Shown in pieces: positions 15,459 through 23,525 of a stretch of 31,531 nucleotides of DNA. A program made the position numbers and the translations under genes. The notes below the pieces were generated by a model that saw only the letters and a program-made list of their open reading frames with translations, was not told where the DNA came from and made no database searches. The DNA lies in NCBI GenBank assembly GCA_050260215.1, contig JBLNBU010000014.1, forward strand, positions 1-31,531, written 5' to 3'. How positions within the stretch are numbered: position 1 is the first letter of the stretch; each line of letters opens with the position of its first letter. The DNA comes from JBLNBU01 sp050260215. GTDB taxonomy: Bacteria; Pseudomonadota; Alphaproteobacteria; Rhodospirillales; Magnetospirillaceae.

Positions 15459-16394
15459 ATGCGCCTGTATGCAATACTCGTCGTTCTGGCTACCATCAAC
15501 TCTAGCGCGTGGGCCTCTTGCGAACGCGGTGCGACGCTGCCCCCTTTCAATGGAAAGCGCGTGGTCCTGGCCGACGACGTTCTATTCTTTCGCACCAATG
15601 CGGTTGCAACCGACTTTGACGGGTCGCCGGCCAGCTACGGCCGGCAGGATCAGGGCCTTGAAGACATTTGCAACGGCTTGGCGGCACTTGAGCCACCCAA
15701 ATGCCGTGGTGCCAAGCAACAAGGAGAATGCTACGACGCGTGTCGGCGTGCATTCCGGGCGTGGGATGGCAACCCCACCACCATCGAACGCCATATGTGT
15801 TCAATCGGGCTGGGCGGCTCGAATTGTTCGCCGCCTCGACTCCGACTGCAGAATGAGCCTCGCCAGGATTGGCTTGTCAGCGAGACTGCGGTCCGGGTTT
15901 CACCCCCGGACGGGACACCAGTCGGGCGATGGATCGGTCTGCAGGACGCCCAGATCGACCCATTCGAAGTCTCCTACTTCGTCATCCCCGGGAGCTTTCG
16001 GAACGAGAAATACTGGGATGCCACGCCCGGCGATCTTGGAGTGCTGGTGGACACCAAGAGCCGACGAGCCTTCCTGTTCATCGTCGGCGACACCGGCGGC
16101 GCCCTCGATGAGGGGTCGGCCCATCTCGTGTCTGCCCTCAAAGGACAGGAGCGGCTTGCGACCACGAAAGGGACCAGCGCTCTGGGTAAATCCGTCGAGC
16201 GGGTGGAGCAGCCGACCGCGAGGGGTGATTTTCGCGTCGCCATCTTCCGCCATACATCGCCGCGCCTGCCCACGAAGGCTGGAGTGGTCCTGAACAAGAC
16301 CGCGGCGGAACTTCCGGGCTGGATCGGGGAAACTGCCGGAAGCAAGCTCGCCGCGATCGGTGGAATAGACCGCGTGCTGGCATGCACCGAATAG
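15459..16394 (+). CDS. Secreted GH75-like (chitosanase-fold) protein
   Basis: 311 residues. The N-terminus MRLYAILVVLATINSSAWA is a Sec signal peptide. The mature part has Cys-rich stretches (KCRGAKQQGECYDACRRA). The region from about residue 168, YFVIPGSF...GDLGVLVDTKSRRAFLFIVGDTGG...DEGSAHL, resembles family GH75 chitosanases and their bacterial relatives. Asp211 and Glu218 are in the positions of the catalytic Asp/Glu pair, with a loop about two residues shorter than usual. Substrate is not certain; it could act on chitosan or another amino-sugar polymer, or be inactive. Base composition and codon use are visibly less GC-rich than neighbours, suggesting acquisition. Ribosome site AGGGAGGGATTAAGC precedes ATG 15459. 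It converges on gyrB. Confidence 0.65.
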   Translation: MRLYAILVVLATINSSAWASCERGATLPPFNGKRVVLADDVLFFRTNAVATDFDGSPASYGRQDQGLEDICNGLAALEPPKCRGAKQQGECYDACRRAFRAWDGNPTTIERHMCSIGLGGSNCSPPRLRLQNEPRQDWLVSETAVRVSPPDGTPVGRWIGLQDAQIDPFEVSYFVIPGSFRNEKYWDATPGDLGVLVDTKSRRAFLFIVGDTGGALDEGSAHLVSALKGQERLATTKGTSALGKSVERVEQPTARGDFRVAIFRHTSPRLPTKAGVVLNKTAAELPGWIGETAGSKLAAIGGIDRVLACTE

Positions 16395-16410
16395 GAGGGC
16401 GACAGCCCCC

Positions 16411-18861
16411 CTACACGTCCAGATTCGACACTTTCAGCGCATTGGTCTGGATGAATTCCCGCCGCGGTTCGACGACGTCGCCCATCAGGGTGCTGAAGAC
16501 TTCTTCGGCGTCGTCGGCGTGGGCCACCTTGACCTGCAGCAGGGAGCGGACCTGGGGGTCGAGCGTGGTTTCCCACAGCTGCTCGGGGTTCATCTCGCCC
16601 AGGCCCTTGTAGCGCTGGAAGGCGATGCCCTTGCGGCCCTGGTCCATGATGGCGTTGACCAGGGCGACGGGGCCGGAGACGGTGGTGTCGCGGTCCTTGG
16701 CGGTCAGGCGGGCGGCCCTGGCATAGGCCTCCTGCAGGCGGGCTGCCATCTCGTCCACGCGGCGGGCCTCGGCCGAGCGCAGGATGGCGGCGTCGACGGC
16801 GTGGGTCTCGGTAACGCCGCGCAGGGTGCGGGTGAAGACATAGCCGTCGCCCTCGACCCACTTGCCGGCCCAGCCGCGTTCCAGCTCGGTTTCCAGCGCG
16901 TCCAGGCGGCGGGCGACTTCGGCGGCGGCAGCGGTGCCGGCCGGCTCGTCGGTCAACAGGGCGACGCGCATGGCGCCGGCGATGGCGGTCTGCTCGACCA
17001 CCTTCAGCGCCACCCGGCGCGACAGCGGCGTCAGCAGGGCCTTGATGGTGCGGGCCTGCTCGGCGAGCGCGCGCAGGTCGGCCCCGGCCAGCTGGGCGCC
17101 GTCGGCCAGGGTCAGCACCGCGTCGGACAGGCCGGCGTCGATCAGGTAGTCCTCGAGCGCCCGGTCGTCCTTGAGGTAGACCTCGGAATTGCCACGCTTG
17201 GCGCGGTACAGCGGCGGCTGGGCGATGTACAGGTAGCCGCGCTCGATCAGCTCGGGCATCTGGCGATAGAAGAAGGTCAGCAGCAGGGTGCGGATGTGGC
17301 TGCCGTCCACGTCCGCGTCGGTCATGATGATGATCTTGTGGTAGCGCGCCTTGTCCGGGTTGAAGTCGTCGCGGCCGATGCCGGTGCCCAGTGCGGCGAT
17401 CAGGGTGCCGATTTCGGCCGAGGACAGCATCTTGTCGAAGCGGGCGCGCTCGACGTTCAAGATCTTGCCGCGCAGGGGCAAGATGGCCTGGAAGGCGCGG
17501 TTGCGGCCCTGCTTGGCCGAGCCGCCGGCCGAATCGCCCTCGACGATGAACAGTTCCGAACCGGCCGGGTCGCGCTCCTGGCAGTCGGCCAGCTTGCCGG
17601 GCAGGGTGGCGACGTCCAGCACGCCCTTGCGCCGGGTCAGTTCGCGCGCCTTGCGGGCGGCCTCGCGGGCAGCAGCCGCTTCGACCACCTTGGTGACGAT
17701 CTTGCGCGCCTCGGAGGGGTGCTCCTCGAACCATTCCGCCAACTTCTCGCCGACCAGGTTCTCGACCAGCGGACGCACCTCGGAGCTGACCAGCTTTTCC
17801 TTGGCCTGGCTGCTGAACTTGGGGTCGGGCATCTTGACCGACAGCACGCAGGTCAGGCCCTCGCGCATGTCGTCGCCGGACAGCGCCACCTTCTCCTTCT
17901 TGGCGATACCCGATTCGTTGGCGTAGTTGTTGATGGTCCGGGTCAGTGCCGCGCGGAAGCCCGCCAGGTGGGTGCCGCCGTCACGCTGGGGGACGTTGTT
18001 GGTGAAGCACAGGCAGGTCTCGTGGTAGCTGTCCGTCCACTCCATGGACAGTTCCAGGCGGACCACGTCCTTCTCGCCCGACACCAGGATGGGCGGCGCA
18101 TGCAGCGCCTCCTTCGAGCGGTCCAGCCACTGGACGAAGGCCTGGACGCCGCCGTCGTAGTGCAGCGTGGCTTCCTTGGTCTCGGCGTGCCGCTCGTCGC
18201 GCACGGTCAGGGTGGCGCGCGAGTTGAGGAAGGCCAGTTCGCGCAGGCGGTGCTCGACGGTACCGAAGTCGAATTCGGTGTGCGAGAAGGTGCCCTTGGA
18301 CGGCAAGAAAACCACCTCGGTGCCGGTGCGGTCGCCGCACTCGCCGACCACGGCCAGCGGCGCCTCGGGCTCACCCATGCGGAAGCGCATGAAGTGCTCC
18401 TTGCCGTGGCGCCAGATGCGCAGGTCCAGCCATTCCGACAGGGCGTTGACCACCGAGATGCCGACCCCGTGCAGGCCCGACGAGATGCGGTTGGAGTTCT
18501 GCTCGAACTTGCCGCCGGCGTGCAGCTTGGTCAGCGCCACCTCGGCCGCCGAGATGCCCTCCTCGGGGTGGATGTCGACCGGGATGCCGCGGCCGTTGTC
18601 GGTGACGCGGACCGAGCCGTCGGCGTTCAGCACCACGGCACAAGTGTCGCCGAAGCCGTTCATGATCTCGTCGACGGCGTTGTCGACCGCCTCGTAGATC
18701 ATGCGGTGCAGCCCCGAGCCGTCGTCGGTGTCGCCGATGTACATGCCCGGCCGCTTGCGCACGGCCTCCAGCCCGCGCAGCACCTGGATGGCACCGGCGC
18801 CGTACTCGTCGGCCGCCTCGATGGTGGTCTGTTCGGTCGGCTGGGTCGAAGAAGTGCTCAT
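16411..18861 (-). CDS. gyrB: DNA gyrase subunit B
   Basis: 816 residues. GyrB supplies the ATPase that drives negative supercoiling by the GyrA2B2 enzyme. The N-terminal GHKL ATPase shows YEAVDNAVDE and DNGRGIPVDIHPEEG, and later GLHGVGISVVNALS. The TOPRIM metal site shows EGDSAGGSAKQGRNR and the DADVDGSHIRTLLLTFF acid cluster. RYKGLGEMNPEQLWETTLDP marks the C-terminal GyrA-binding end. Start MSTSSTQPTEQ at 18861. It lies 31 bp after recF on the same strand. Only a weak GGGC/GCCC hairpin (16397-16408) separates it from the convergent GH75-like gene. Confidence 0.97.
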   Translation of the reverse strand: MSTSSTQPTEQTTIEAADEYGAGAIQVLRGLEAVRKRPGMYIGDTDDGSGLHRMIYEAVDNAVDEIMNGFGDTCAVVLNADGSVRVTDNGRGIPVDIHPEEGISAAEVALTKLHAGGKFEQNSNRISSGLHGVGISVVNALSEWLDLRIWRHGKEHFMRFRMGEPEAPLAVVGECGDRTGTEVVFLPSKGTFSHTEFDFGTVEHRLRELAFLNSRATLTVRDERHAETKEATLHYDGGVQAFVQWLDRSKEALHAPPILVSGEKDVVRLELSMEWTDSYHETCLCFTNNVPQRDGGTHLAGFRAALTRTINNYANESGIAKKEKVALSGDDMREGLTCVLSVKMPDPKFSSQAKEKLVSSEVRPLVENLVGEKLAEWFEEHPSEARKIVTKVVEAAAAREAARKARELTRRKGVLDVATLPGKLADCQERDPAGSELFIVEGDSAGGSAKQGRNRAFQAILPLRGKILNVERARFDKMLSSAEIGTLIAALGTGIGRDDFNPDKARYHKIIIMTDADVDGSHIRTLLLTFFYRQMPELIERGYLYIAQPPLYRAKRGNSEVYLKDDRALEDYLIDAGLSDAVLTLADGAQLAGADLRALAEQARTIKALLTPLSRRVALKVVEQTAIAGAMRVALLTDEPAGTAAAAEVARRLDALETELERGWAGKWVEGDGYVFTRTLRGVTETHAVDAAILRSAEARRVDEMAARLQEAYARAARLTAKDRDTTVSGPVALVNAIMDQGRKGIAFQRYKGLGEMNPEQLWETTLDPQVRSLLQVKVAHADDAEEVFSTLMGDVVEPRREFIQTNALKVSNLDV

Positions 18862-18892
18862 ATGGTCTTTTTCCTCACGCCCTCGCAGGCAC

Positions 18893-20047
18893 TCAAATGC
18901 CCGGTGCGACGGAAGCCTCCGCCACCCGGAAGAACTGCGCCCTTTCGCCGAAACCGTCGAACAGCTGCCCGTCGGTTCCGGTCATCCAGCTCTGGGCGTC
19001 CAGCGCACAGAGCTCGTCGAACAAGGCGGCGCGCCGGGTGGCGTCGAGATGGGCGACCACCTCGTCCAGCAGCATCAACGGGGCCACGCCCCGGCTTGCC
19101 GCCTGCACCCGGGCCTGGGCCAGCACGATGGCCACCAGCACCGCCTTCTGCTCGCCGGTCGAGCACTGCCCGGCCGGCATGTCCTTGCCCGCGTGGCGCA
19201 CCGACAAGTCGGTGCGGTGCGGTCCCATGGTGGCCGCCCCGGCCGCCTCGTCGCGCGCGCGCGCGAGTCGAAGAGCCCCGCGCAGCCGTTCCTCAGCCTC
19301 GGGCGGCGGCGCATCGACCAGCCAGCCCTCGACCTCGCCCACCACCTCAAGCCGCGCCGCCGGGAACGGCCCCAGCCCCTGGCGGCAGGCCTCGTCCAGG
19401 CGGGCCACCGCCTTGATGCGGGCCGCGGCCATGGCGGTGCCGTGGCGGGCCATGCCGTCCTCCAGCGCCGCCAGCCAGGCCCCGTCGGCGCCGCCGGCCT
19501 TGAGCAGCCTGGTGCGCTCGCGCATGGCGTGCTCGTAGGCCGCGGCCTGGGCGGCGTGGCCGGCGTCCACCCCGAACACCAGCCGGTCGAGGAAACGGCG
19601 GCGTCCGCTCGCCCCCTCGATGAAGATCCGGTCCATGGCCGGCGTCAGCCACAGCGCCGAAACCAGTCGCCCCAGGTCGCCCGGCTTGGCCGGCGCCCCG
19701 TCGATGCGCACGCTGCGGCGCTCTGCCCCACCCTCGCGGCCGGTACCGATCTCGACCCGGCCGGCCGGCCCGTCGACCACGGCGGCCACCGCCCACGGGG
19801 CCCCTGCCCCGGCGCCGTGGCGCGCCACCTCCGAGATCGTCGCCCGTCTCAGGCCCCGGCCGGGGGTCAGGAAGGACAGGGCCTCGAGGAGGTTGGTCTT
19901 GCCGGCCCCGTTGGGCCCGGTCAGCACCACCGGACGGGCATCGACGTCGACCCTCAGCGCGCCATAGCAGCGGAAATCGCTCAAAGTCAGGCGGCGCACC
20001 GCCAGGCGCGCGCGGCCATCTCCCGAACCCTCCCGGTGCCCGGTCAC
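18893..20047 (-). CDS. recF: DNA replication and repair protein RecF
   Basis: 384 residues. RecF is an SMC-like ATPase that, with RecO and RecR, loads RecA at single-strand gaps. Walker A is GPNGAGKTNLLEAL. The ABC signature region is CSTGEQKAVLVAIVLAQA, and Walker B/D-loop is LMLLDEVVAHLDATRR. The start is a GTG at 20047 overlapping the TGA of dnaN (GTGA), which implies coupled translation. This leaves about 17 residues before LAVRRLTLSDFRCY, slightly longer than typical, so an internal start is possible. Middle gene of dnaN-recF-gyrB. Confidence 0.95.
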   Translation of the reverse strand: MTGHREGSGDGRARLAVRRLTLSDFRCYGALRVDVDARPVVLTGPNGAGKTNLLEALSFLTPGRGLRRATISEVARHGAGAGAPWAVAAVVDGPAGRVEIGTGREGGAERRSVRIDGAPAKPGDLGRLVSALWLTPAMDRIFIEGASGRRRFLDRLVFGVDAGHAAQAAAYEHAMRERTRLLKAGGADGAWLAALEDGMARHGTAMAAARIKAVARLDEACRQGLGPFPAARLEVVGEVEGWLVDAPPPEAEERLRGALRLARARDEAAGAATMGPHRTDLSVRHAGKDMPAGQCSTGEQKAVLVAIVLAQARVQAASRGVAPLMLLDEVVAHLDATRRAALFDELCALDAQSWMTGTDGQLFDGFGERAQFFRVAEASVAPGI

Positions 20048-21162
20048 ACCCGCATCGGCATCAGCACGTAGATGGCGCCGCCCTCGGACACGTCGCGCAC
20101 CACCGTCGGCGAGGCCGCGTCGGCCATGGCGAAGCGGGCCTGGCCACCCTCGACCTGGCCCAGGATGTCGAGCAGGTAGCGCGAATTGAAGCCGATCTCG
20201 AGCGGCCCGGCCTCGTACTGGGCCTCGAGCTCCTCGACCGCGCTGCCGTTCTCGGGGCTGGACGCCGACAGGGTCAGCGTGCCCTTTTCCAGGGCCAGCT
20301 TGATGGCGCGGCTCTTCTCGGTCGAGATGGCCGACACGCGGTCGACGGCGCTGGCGAACTGCTTGCAGTCGATGTCGAGGATCTTGTCGTTGTCGGCCGG
20401 GATTACGCGCTCGTAGTCGGGGAAGGTGCCGTCGATCAGCTTGGACGTCAGCACCGCGTCGCCGAAGGCAAAGCGCAGCTTGGTATCGGACAGCGACACC
20501 GTGACCTCGCCGTCGGTCTCGTCGATCAGCTTGCGCACCTCGGCCACGGTCTTGCGCGGCACGATGACGCCTGGCATGCCGGCGGCGCCGTCGGGCAGGG
20601 TGACCTCGACCCGGGCCAGGCGGTGGCCGTCGGTGGCCACGGCGCGCAGCGCCTCGCCGTTGGGGGTGGTGGCGGCATGCAGATAGATGCCGTTCAGGTA
20701 GTACCGCGTCTCTTCGGTCGAGATGGCGAAGCGGGTGCGGTCGATCAGGGTCTTCAGCTCCGAGACCGTCAGTGCGAACGAATAAGGCAGGTCGCCGCCC
20801 GACAGCACGGGGAAATCCTCGACCGGCAGGCAGGCCAGCGAGAACTTGGAACGGCCCGAGCGCAGGGTCAGCTGGCCGTCGTCGCCCGAATAGTCGATCT
20901 CGACCTGGCTGCCCTCGGGCAGCTTGCGCACGATCTCATAGAAGGTGTGGGCCGGGGCGGTGGTGGCGCCGGGGCGGACCACGTCGGCGGCCACCGTCTC
21001 GACGATGTCGAGGTCCATGTCGGTGGCGTTCAGCGACAGGGTCCCCTGGCGGCCTTCCAGCTTGACGTTCGACAGGATCGGGATGGTGTTGCGCCGCTCG
21101 ACGACGCTCTGCACGTGGGCCAGCGACTTGAGCAGCGCGGCGCGTTCGATGGTCAGTTTCAT
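20044..21162 (-). CDS. dnaN: DNA polymerase III beta sliding clamp
   Basis: 372 residues, the standard length. Dimeric ring that tethers polymerase III and many repair proteins to DNA. MKLTIERAALLKSLAHVQSVVERRNTIPILSNV-type N-terminus, RYYLNGIYLH, ATDGHRLARVEV, FPDYERVIP, and the C-terminal YVLMPMRV (hydrophobic-pocket end) identify it. It is separated from dnaA by 122 bp that contain a terminator and an extended -10 promoter, so it probably heads its own operon with recF and gyrB. Confidence 0.97.
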   Translation of the reverse strand: MKLTIERAALLKSLAHVQSVVERRNTIPILSNVKLEGRQGTLSLNATDMDLDIVETVAADVVRPGATTAPAHTFYEIVRKLPEGSQVEIDYSGDDGQLTLRSGRSKFSLACLPVEDFPVLSGGDLPYSFALTVSELKTLIDRTRFAISTEETRYYLNGIYLHAATTPNGEALRAVATDGHRLARVEVTLPDGAAGMPGVIVPRKTVAEVRKLIDETDGEVTVSLSDTKLRFAFGDAVLTSKLIDGTFPDYERVIPADNDKILDIDCKQFASAVDRVSAISTEKSRAIKLALEKGTLTLSASSPENGSAVEELEAQYEAGPLEIGFNSRYLLDILGQVEGGQARFAMADAASPTVVRDVSEGGAIYVLMPMRV

Positions 21163-21218
21163 GGCGTTCGCAAATCACCCGATGTGGACGTCACCCCCGC
21201 CGGATGCAGGGTCGGGCA

Positions 21219-21227
21219 GTATACCAC
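21219..21227 (-). promoter_or_regulatory. Putative extended -10 promoter of dnaN-recF-gyrB
   Basis: The minus strand reads TG-G-TATACT, an extended -10 box with 5 of 6 hexamer matches, 57 bp before the dnaN ATG and just after the dnaA terminator. No clear -35 is present. The same TGGTATA core precedes the RTX gene. Confidence 0.5.
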
Positions 21228-21241
21228 AAGTGGTTGGTTGC

Positions 21242-21281
21242 AAAAGCCCTTTCCGGCCGCGGCGACGGTGCGCGAAAGGGC
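21242..21281 (-). terminator. Intrinsic terminator of dnaA
   Basis: On the minus strand GCCCTTTC (21281-21274) pairs with GAAAGGGC (21253-21246). The 20-nt GC-rich loop can fold further, and TTTT (21245-21242) follows. It starts three bases after the dnaA stop codon. The short T-run makes it moderately strong, so some readthrough into dnaN is likely. Confidence 0.65.
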
Positions 21282-21284
21282 CTT

Positions 21285-22658
21285 TCAGCCCTGGAGCATG
21301 CGGCGCAGCAGCTCGACATCTTCCGAGAAGTTGCTGTCGGTCTCGCGCAGTTCCTCGACCTTCTTGACCGCATGCATGACCGTGGTGTGGTCGCGGCCGC
21401 CGAACTTGCGGCCGATCTCGGGCAGGCTGCGGCTGGTCAGCTGCTTGGCCAGGTACATGGCGACCTGGCGCGGCCGGGCGACCTGGCGCGAGCGCCTGGC
21501 CGAACTCATCTCGGCCAGCTTGATGTTGAAGTGCTCGGCCACCTTCTTCTGGATCTCCTCGATGGAGATGCGGCGGTCCGAGGCGCGCAGCAGGTCGTGC
21601 AGGACCTCCTGGGTGCTCTCGAGCGTGATGGCGCGGCCGACCAGCTGGGAGTGGGCGACGACGCGGTTGAGCGCGCCTTCCAGCTCGCGGACATTGCTGG
21701 CGATCTTGTGGGCCAGGAACTCCATGACCTTCTGGGGCACGATCACGCCCATCTGCTCGGCCTTGGACTGCAGGATGCCCAGGCGCAGCTCGTAGGTGGT
21801 GGCGTGGATGTCGGCCACCAGGCCTGAATTCAGCCGCGAGCGCAGGCGCTCCTCCATCCCTTCCAGGTCCGAGGGCGACTTGTCGGCCGAGATGACGATC
21901 TGGCGGCCCTGGTCGACCAGGGCATTGAAGGTGTGGAAGAACTCTTCCTGGGTGGCGTCCTTGCCGGCGATGAACTGGACGTCGTCGACCATCAGCACGT
22001 CGACCGAGCGGAACTGCTCCTTGAACGACATGGTGTCCTGCTGGCGCAGCGCCCGGATGAACCGGTACATGAACTTTTCGGCCGACAGGTACAGCACGGT
22101 GCGCGACGGGTTGCGCTCGCGGATGTGCCAGGCGATGGCGTGCATCAGGTGGGTCTTGCCCAGGCCGACGCCGCCATAGAGGAACAGCGGGTTGAACGAC
22201 ACCGCGTCGGCCTCGGCCACCCGGTGGGCGGCGGCATAGGCGAACTCGTTGGGCTTGCCGACGACGAAGTTCTTGAAGGTGTAGCGCGGATCGAGCTGGG
22301 CGCCGAACTCGTCGCCGTCGCCGGTCTGGGGCGCAGGTGCACACGGAGCGGCAGCCACGGCCGCCGGAGCGAGCTGCGGCGCGGCCACGGCGCCGGCCGG
22401 AGCGGCAGCGACGCGGTTCGAGCCGACGACGATGTCCACGTGGCGGATGGTCGGATTCTCGGCGCCGAACAGGGTACGGATGCGTTCGCCGTAATGGGTG
22501 GCAACCCAGTCGCGCATGAAACGGGTGGGCAGTGCCAGGCGCACGGCGCCGTCGCGAACCTCGTGAAGGGTGATGGGGCGCAGCCAGCTGCGATAGGCGG
22601 CGTCGCCGACCTCGTCGCGCAGCTTCCCGATCACCCGATCCCAATCCGTCTTGATCAT
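21285..22658 (-). CDS. dnaA: Chromosomal replication initiator DnaA
   Basis: 457 residues. DnaA-ATP opens the origin and is a transcription regulator. Domain I is MIKTDWDRVIGKLRDEVGDAAYRSWL. An Ala/Pro-rich linker (about 100-130) follows. The AAA+ core has Walker A GGVGLGKTHLMHA, Walker B VLMVDDVQFI and sensor 2 around NVRELEGALNRV. The C-terminal helix-turn-helix carries the DnaA signature GRDHTTVMHAVKKVEEL. The frame is open 59 codons further upstream, but ATG 22658 matches the family start and has GGGGA before it. The 524 bp upstream are non-coding. Confidence 0.97.
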   Translation of the reverse strand: MIKTDWDRVIGKLRDEVGDAAYRSWLRPITLHEVRDGAVRLALPTRFMRDWVATHYGERIRTLFGAENPTIRHVDIVVGSNRVAAAPAGAVAAPQLAPAAVAAAPCAPAPQTGDGDEFGAQLDPRYTFKNFVVGKPNEFAYAAAHRVAEADAVSFNPLFLYGGVGLGKTHLMHAIAWHIRERNPSRTVLYLSAEKFMYRFIRALRQQDTMSFKEQFRSVDVLMVDDVQFIAGKDATQEEFFHTFNALVDQGRQIVISADKSPSDLEGMEERLRSRLNSGLVADIHATTYELRLGILQSKAEQMGVIVPQKVMEFLAHKIASNVRELEGALNRVVAHSQLVGRAITLESTQEVLHDLLRASDRRISIEEIQKKVAEHFNIKLAEMSSARRSRQVARPRQVAMYLAKQLTSRSLPEIGRKFGGRDHTTVMHAVKKVEELRETDSNFSEDVELLRRMLQG

Positions 22659-23112
22659 CACCGGTCCCCGAAACTCTTCACGCACGATGACGGCGCCGCA
22701 GACTTTGTCTTTGGCACGATCACCCACCCCCTCCAGGCCGACCCCGACCGGACGTCCGATGCACCACCCCAAATGGCGCGCCGCCGCCCTTTCGTCGAGC
22801 CCGGGGCGCGTCCTTTGGACAGCACCCAAGCCCACGCCACAAGTAATACTCCCGCCCGAACCCCACTGTAAATATGCCGAATGTCGGCATCATGTAATAA
22901 ACAAACAACAATACTAAAGAACAGCGCTAGCTACTGGCAAATCAGCGCCGCCGACTTCAAACAAATTTCATTCTGATTTCGCCAGGCGATTTCCCCCCGT
23001 CTGGCGAGGGCTGGACTCTACGCAGACCAGGGGGTACTGGCAACAGGATCGGAACGCGAACAGCGAAAATTTTTCGCTTGCGTTTTCAGAGTCCGCGGAA
23101 TCGGCAAGGTTG
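22659..23112. other. Non-coding dnaA upstream region
   Basis: No gene is seen. The part at 22865-22980 is AT-rich compared with the rest of the window. Inverted repeats: ATGCCGA-ATG-TCGGCAT (22874-22890), TCGCCAG-N15-CTGGCGA (22979-23007) and GCGAAAATTTTTCGC (23063-23077). GANTC sites stand at 23014-23018 and 23089-23093. No TTATCCACA-like DnaA box was found. It must hold the dnaA regulatory elements; whether it is also oriC is unproven. Confidence 0.5.
22843..22872 (-). promoter_or_regulatory. Putative dnaA promoter
   Basis: Minus strand TTTACA (22872-22867), 5 of 6 of the -35 consensus, is followed after 18 bp by TATTAC (22848-22843), 4 of 6 of the -10 box. The inverted repeat ATGCCGA-ATG-TCGGCAT abuts the -35 box on its upstream side. 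The leader to the dnaA ATG would be about 180 nt. Confidence 0.5.
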
Positions 23113-23148
23113 AAAAAGCGAAGGGGCTGCACCCACGGGTGCAGCCCC
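23113..23148 (-). terminator. Intrinsic terminator of rpsT
   Basis: GGGGCTGCACCC and GGGTGCAGCCCC (23123-23134 and 23137-23148) form a perfect 12-bp inverted repeat with a tight turn. On the minus strand TTCG and then five Ts (23117-23113) follow. It lies 34 bp after the rpsT stop. Confidence 0.82.
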
Positions 23149-23182
23149 TTGCAAACCGGTCCGGACAGGCCGGATCAGGCCG

Positions 23183-23446
23183 TCAGGCCATGCCCTTGAC
23201 GCGGGCGGCCAGGCGCGAAACCTTGCGCGAGGCGGTGTTCTTGTGCAGCACGCCGGCCTGGACGCCCTTCATCATCTGGGGCTCGGCCTCGTGCAGGGCG
23301 GCCTTGGCGGCCTGGGCGTCGCCGCTGGCGATGGCGAGCTCGACCTTCTTGACGAAGGAGCGGATACGGCTGACGCGCGCGCGGTTGACCTCGGTACGGG
23401 ACTCGGTCTGGCGGATGCGCTTCTTAGCCGACTTATGATGGGCCAT
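23183..23446 (-). CDS. rpsT: 30S ribosomal protein S20
   Basis: 87 residues, Lys/Arg/Ala-rich, the usual length. S20 is a primary 16S rRNA-binding protein of the 30S body. The N-terminus MAHHKSAKKRIRQTESR and the middle ARVSRIRSFVKKVE and NTASRKVSRLAARVK are diagnostic. It has its own near-consensus promoter and its own terminator, so it is a single-gene unit. Placement just upstream of dnaA is common in alphaproteobacteria. Confidence 0.97.
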   Translation of the reverse strand: MAHHKSAKKRIRQTESRTEVNRARVSRIRSFVKKVELAIASGDAQAAKAALHEAEPQMMKGVQAGVLHKNTASRKVSRLAARVKGMA

Positions 23447-23488
23447 GGGTCAAAACCTGCTGACTTGGGATGCAAAATCGAAGGCGCG

Positions 23489-23517
23489 TTTATATGGCTG
23501 CGAGCGAGCCTCGTCAA
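23489..23517 (-). promoter_or_regulatory. Strong sigma-70-type promoter of rpsT
   Basis: Minus strand TTGACG (23517-23512) and TATAAA (23494-23489) are separated by exactly 17 bp; each box matches 5 of 6 bases. The leader to the rpsT ATG is about 36 nt. It lies entirely between rppH and rpsT. Confidence 0.75.
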
Positions 23518-23525
23518 GCCTGGAA

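Noticed and set aside
16395..16411. Terminator between the GH75-like gene and gyrB
   Set aside because: Only a 4-bp GGGC/GCCC core stem with no T-run on either strand.
16519..19416. Long plus-strand open frame across gyrB and recF
   Set aside because: Antisense shadow of two certain core genes in high-GC DNA; low-complexity Gly/Val/Leu translation without any motif.
23014..23093. GANTC methylation sites as evidence of CcrM control of dnaA
   Set aside because: Two sites in about 450 bp is what chance predicts, so no enrichment can be claimed.
22659..23112. Confident oriC call
   Set aside because: No consensus DnaA boxes were found; being next to dnaA is not enough in alphaproteobacteria. 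Kept only as a finding.
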